Source: Aromatoleum evansii
Lineage (GTDB): Bacteria; Pseudomonadota; Gammaproteobacteria; Burkholderiales; Rhodocyclaceae
DNA length: 64,000 nt
NCBI RefSeq assembly: GCF_012910805.1
Contig: NZ_WTVK01000003.1
Coordinates: 62,001-126,000, forward strand
Direction of reading: 5' to 3'
The translations under genes were made by a program, and so were the position numbers. This document shows, one piece after another, positions 62,125-64,000 of the stretch. Every line of letters starts with the position of its first letter. Positions within the stretch are counted from its first letter, which is position 1. A model generated the notes under the pieces. The model had not been told where the DNA came from. It worked only from the letters and a program-made list of their open reading frames with translations, and ran no database searches.

Positions 62125-62655
62125 ATGGCCATACAGCAAGCGGCAATCGGAACCGGGGTCACGATCCGATCCCGTCCCGGACGGTTCTACCACCAGTTGA
62201 TGAACGCCTGCGGCGCGCTCGCGGCGCTGCTCTTCGGCGGCATGGCGCTGCTCGTGTGCGCCGACGTCGTGATGCGCAACGTCGGCCTCGGGTCGATCGC
62301 ATGGGCCGTCGAGGCGACCGAATACATCCTGATGGTCGCGACCTTTGTCGCGGCGCCATGGCTGCTGTACCTGAACGACCACATCCGCGTCGACGTCGTG
62401 CTGCGCGCGCTGTCGGCACCGATGCGACGCCGTCTCGAGCTCGCGACCGACCTCGCCTGCTGCGTGATCTGCGCGGTCCTCGCGTGGCAGACCATTGCGG
62501 TGGCACATGACACGGCCGCCCAGGGCAGTCTCGTGTTCAAGGTGCTGGTGTTCCCGGAATGGTGGCTGAACCTGCCGATGGTGTTCTCGTGCGCGCTGCT
62601 CGCAGTCGAGTTCGCGCGACGCTTCGTCAATCTGCTGGCGCGGGAGGCGCACTGA
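62125..62655 (+). CDS. TRAP transporter small membrane subunit (DctQ type)
   Basis: This 176-residue protein has four transmembrane helices, starting near residue 27 (NACGALAALLFGGMALLVCA). The motif VDVVLRALSAPMRRRLEL after the second helix and the WWLNLPM segment match DctQ. With the large subunit it forms the sodium-driven permease of a TRAP transporter for organic acids. It starts divergently from abmA and ends one base before the dctM-like gene. Substrate unknown. Confidence 0.9.
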   Translation: MAIQQAAIGTGVTIRSRPGRFYHQLMNACGALAALLFGGMALLVCADVVMRNVGLGSIAWAVEATEYILMVATFVAAPWLLYLNDHIRVDVVLRALSAPMRRRLELATDLACCVICAVLAWQTIAVAHDTAAQGSLVFKVLVFPEWWLNLPMVFSCALLAVEFARRFVNLLAREAH

Positions 62656-62656
62656 G

Positions 62657-63973
62657 ATGGAATGGTACTGGGCGCTTGCACTGATGCTCGGCCTGATGTT
62701 CGGGCTGATGGGGGTCGGATTGCCGGTCGCGTTCACCTTCCTTGGCGTGAACCTCGTCGGGGCCTGGGTGTTCCTCGGCGGCGAAGCCGGACTCGCGCAA
62801 CTCGTGAGGAATTCGGTCGGCGCGGTGACGAGCTTTTCGCTCACGCCGATCCCGCTGTTCGTGCTGATGGGCGAGGTGCTGTTCCACACCGGGCTCGCAT
62901 TCCGCGCGATCGAGGCGATCGAGCGGCTGATCGCGCGGCTGCCGGGGAGGCTGTCGGTGGTGTCGGTGCTCGGCGGCACAACCTTTGCCGCGCTGTCGGG
63001 CTCGACGATCGCGAACACCGCGATGATGGGCGGCGTGATGCTGCCCGAGATGTTGAAGCGCGGCTACCACCCGACGCTCGCGATGGGGCCGATCATGGCG
63101 GTCGGCGGCATTGCGATGCTGATCCCGCCGTCGGCGCTCGCGGTCATGCTCGGCAGTCTCGCGGGCATCTCGATTGCGCAGTTGCTGGTCGGCGGCATCC
63201 TGCCCGGCCTCGTGATGGCATGCTGCTTCCTCGCCTACGTGATGATCCGCTGCCGCATCGACCCGGGCCTCGCGCCGCTCGACGAGGCGCCACGCGCGCC
63301 CGACGCCTGGACGCGCTGGAAGCCGTTCGTACGCGACGTCGTGCCGCTGTTCTCAATCTTCGCCGCGGTGGTCGGCAGCATGCTTGCCGGCTGGGCGTCA
63401 CCGACCGAGTCGGCCGCGATCGGCGCCGTCGCCTCGGTACTCGCGACCGTCTGCTACCGCGCACTCACCTTCGCCGCCCTCAGGAAGTCGCTCATCGAGA
63501 CCGCGCGTGTGTCGGTCGTGATCCTGTTCGTGCTCGTCGCCTCGACGACCTTCGCGCAGATCCTGAGCTTCTCGGGTGCGACGAGCGGCGCGCTGGGCCT
63601 CATCCGCTCTCTCGAACTCTCGCCCTTGATGCTCGTCCTCGGCATGCTGGCGATCCTGCTGGTGCTCGGCTGCGTCATCGACCAGATCAGCATGATGATG
63701 ATCACGCTGCCGTTCTTCATGCCGCTCGCCAACGCCGCCGGCATCGACCCGGTATGGCTGGGCGTGCTGATGCTGGTCGCGATGGAGCTCGGCCTGCTGA
63801 CGCCCCCCTTCGGCCTGCTGCTGATGGTGATGCAGTCGGTCGCGCCGCCGCCGATCCAGTTGCGCCAGATCTACGCCGCCGCGGCGCCTTTCGTGCTGAT
63901 CGAGATCGGTGTGCTCGCCCTCATCGTCGCGCTGCCCTGGCTGGCCGTCGGGCTGCCACGGCTGATGCAGTAG
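62657..63973 (+). CDS. TRAP transporter large membrane subunit (DctM type)
   Basis: This 438-residue permease has about 12 transmembrane helices: VLFHTGLAFRAIEAIERLIA, GTTFAALSGSTIANTAMMGG, AVGGIAMLIPPSALAVMLGS and the C-terminal GLLTPPFGLLLMVMQSVA. These are typical of the DctM family. The extracytoplasmic solute-binding (DctP) gene is not in the window and may follow just beyond the right end. Placement next to the aminobenzoate operon makes an aromatic acid a possible substrate. Confidence 0.92.
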   Translation: MEWYWALALMLGLMFGLMGVGLPVAFTFLGVNLVGAWVFLGGEAGLAQLVRNSVGAVTSFSLTPIPLFVLMGEVLFHTGLAFRAIEAIERLIARLPGRLSVVSVLGGTTFAALSGSTIANTAMMGGVMLPEMLKRGYHPTLAMGPIMAVGGIAMLIPPSALAVMLGSLAGISIAQLLVGGILPGLVMACCFLAYVMIRCRIDPGLAPLDEAPRAPDAWTRWKPFVRDVVPLFSIFAAVVGSMLAGWASPTESAAIGAVASVLATVCYRALTFAALRKSLIETARVSVVILFVLVASTTFAQILSFSGATSGALGLIRSLELSPLMLVLGMLAILLVLGCVIDQISMMMITLPFFMPLANAAGIDPVWLGVLMLVAMELGLLTPPFGLLLMVMQSVAPPPIQLRQIYAAAAPFVLIEIGVLALIVALPWLAVGLPRLMQ

Positions 63974-64000
63974 TCCGCCTTCCCTCATGCACTACCCGCA

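Overview
The window is high-GC, densely packed DNA that reads as a chromosomal segment of a betaproteobacterium of the Azoarcus/Aromatoleum/Thauera group (Rhodocyclales). This rests on the gene content: CoA-thioester pathways for aromatic compounds, an anthraniloyl-CoA monooxygenase/reductase, and a betaproteobacterial DUF3348-DUF802-OmpA-DUF2894 cassette. No rRNA, tRNA, CRISPR array, transposase or integrase was recognised.

Left part (1-23,830), mostly housekeeping and sensory genes. A sulfate ABC importer operon (sbp-cysT-cysW-cysA, minus strand, cysA cut by the window edge) is followed by a DUF1330-dsbB-dsbA-like disulfide cassette, a YceI protein, and divergent signalling genes: a methyl-accepting-like protein without a signalling domain, then a membrane CheA-like kinase, a response regulator and a CheX-like protein. 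Next come a PpnN nucleosidase, a PhoX phosphatase, a PAS protein, a DUF2189 membrane protein, a Crp/Fnr regulator, a 7Fe ferredoxin, a flavin reductase and a PAS-GAF-GGDEF cyclase. A four-gene operon (19,422-23,830) then encodes a MotA/ExbB-like protein with a very long coiled-coil tail, a MotB/OmpA-like partner and two proteins of unknown function. It resembles the ZorA/ZorB motor pair in layout but has no recognised effector genes.

Middle part (23,831-27,903) is a scar zone. It holds a fused pair of gene fragments (molybdenum hydroxylase plus CoA-transferase), an intact CaiB-type CoA-transferase, a dihydrofolate-reductase-like fragment, an intact membrane-anchored EEP-family protein and a truncated tyrosine phosphatase. 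The phosphatase remnant abuts the stop codon of the first gene of the catabolic island.

Right part (27,904-63,973) is a catabolic island. The plus-strand operon 35,354-52,267 (GntR regulator, thiolase, CoA-ligase, HyuA/HyuB hydantoinase-like pair, acyl-CoA dehydrogenase, B12 mutase small and large subunits, three-subunit molybdenum hydroxylase, family III CoA-transferase, ABC binding protein) matches the anaerobic indoleacetate (auxin) pathway described for Aromatoleum aromaticum and Azoarcus evansii. There the N-ring is hydroxylated, the lactam opened, the skeleton rearranged by a B12 mutase, and beta-oxidation gives 2-aminobenzoyl-CoA. A divergent minus-strand operon (33,973-27,904) adds a 3-hydroxyacyl-CoA dehydrogenase/enoyl-CoA hydratase fusion, a thioesterase, two uncharacterised small proteins and a MalT-type regulator. 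Both promoters carry the same 12-base operator.

A convergent minus-strand operon (61,781-52,456) encodes the aerobic 2-aminobenzoyl-CoA pathway: monooxygenase/reductase, short-chain dehydrogenase, enoyl-CoA hydratase, acyl-CoA dehydrogenase, RidA protein, MarR regulator, 2-aminobenzoate-CoA ligase and an ABC binding protein. It consumes the end product of the first pathway. A TRAP transporter (small and large membrane subunits) leaves divergently at the right end. Function assignments are by eye from protein motifs and gene order; no database search was run.
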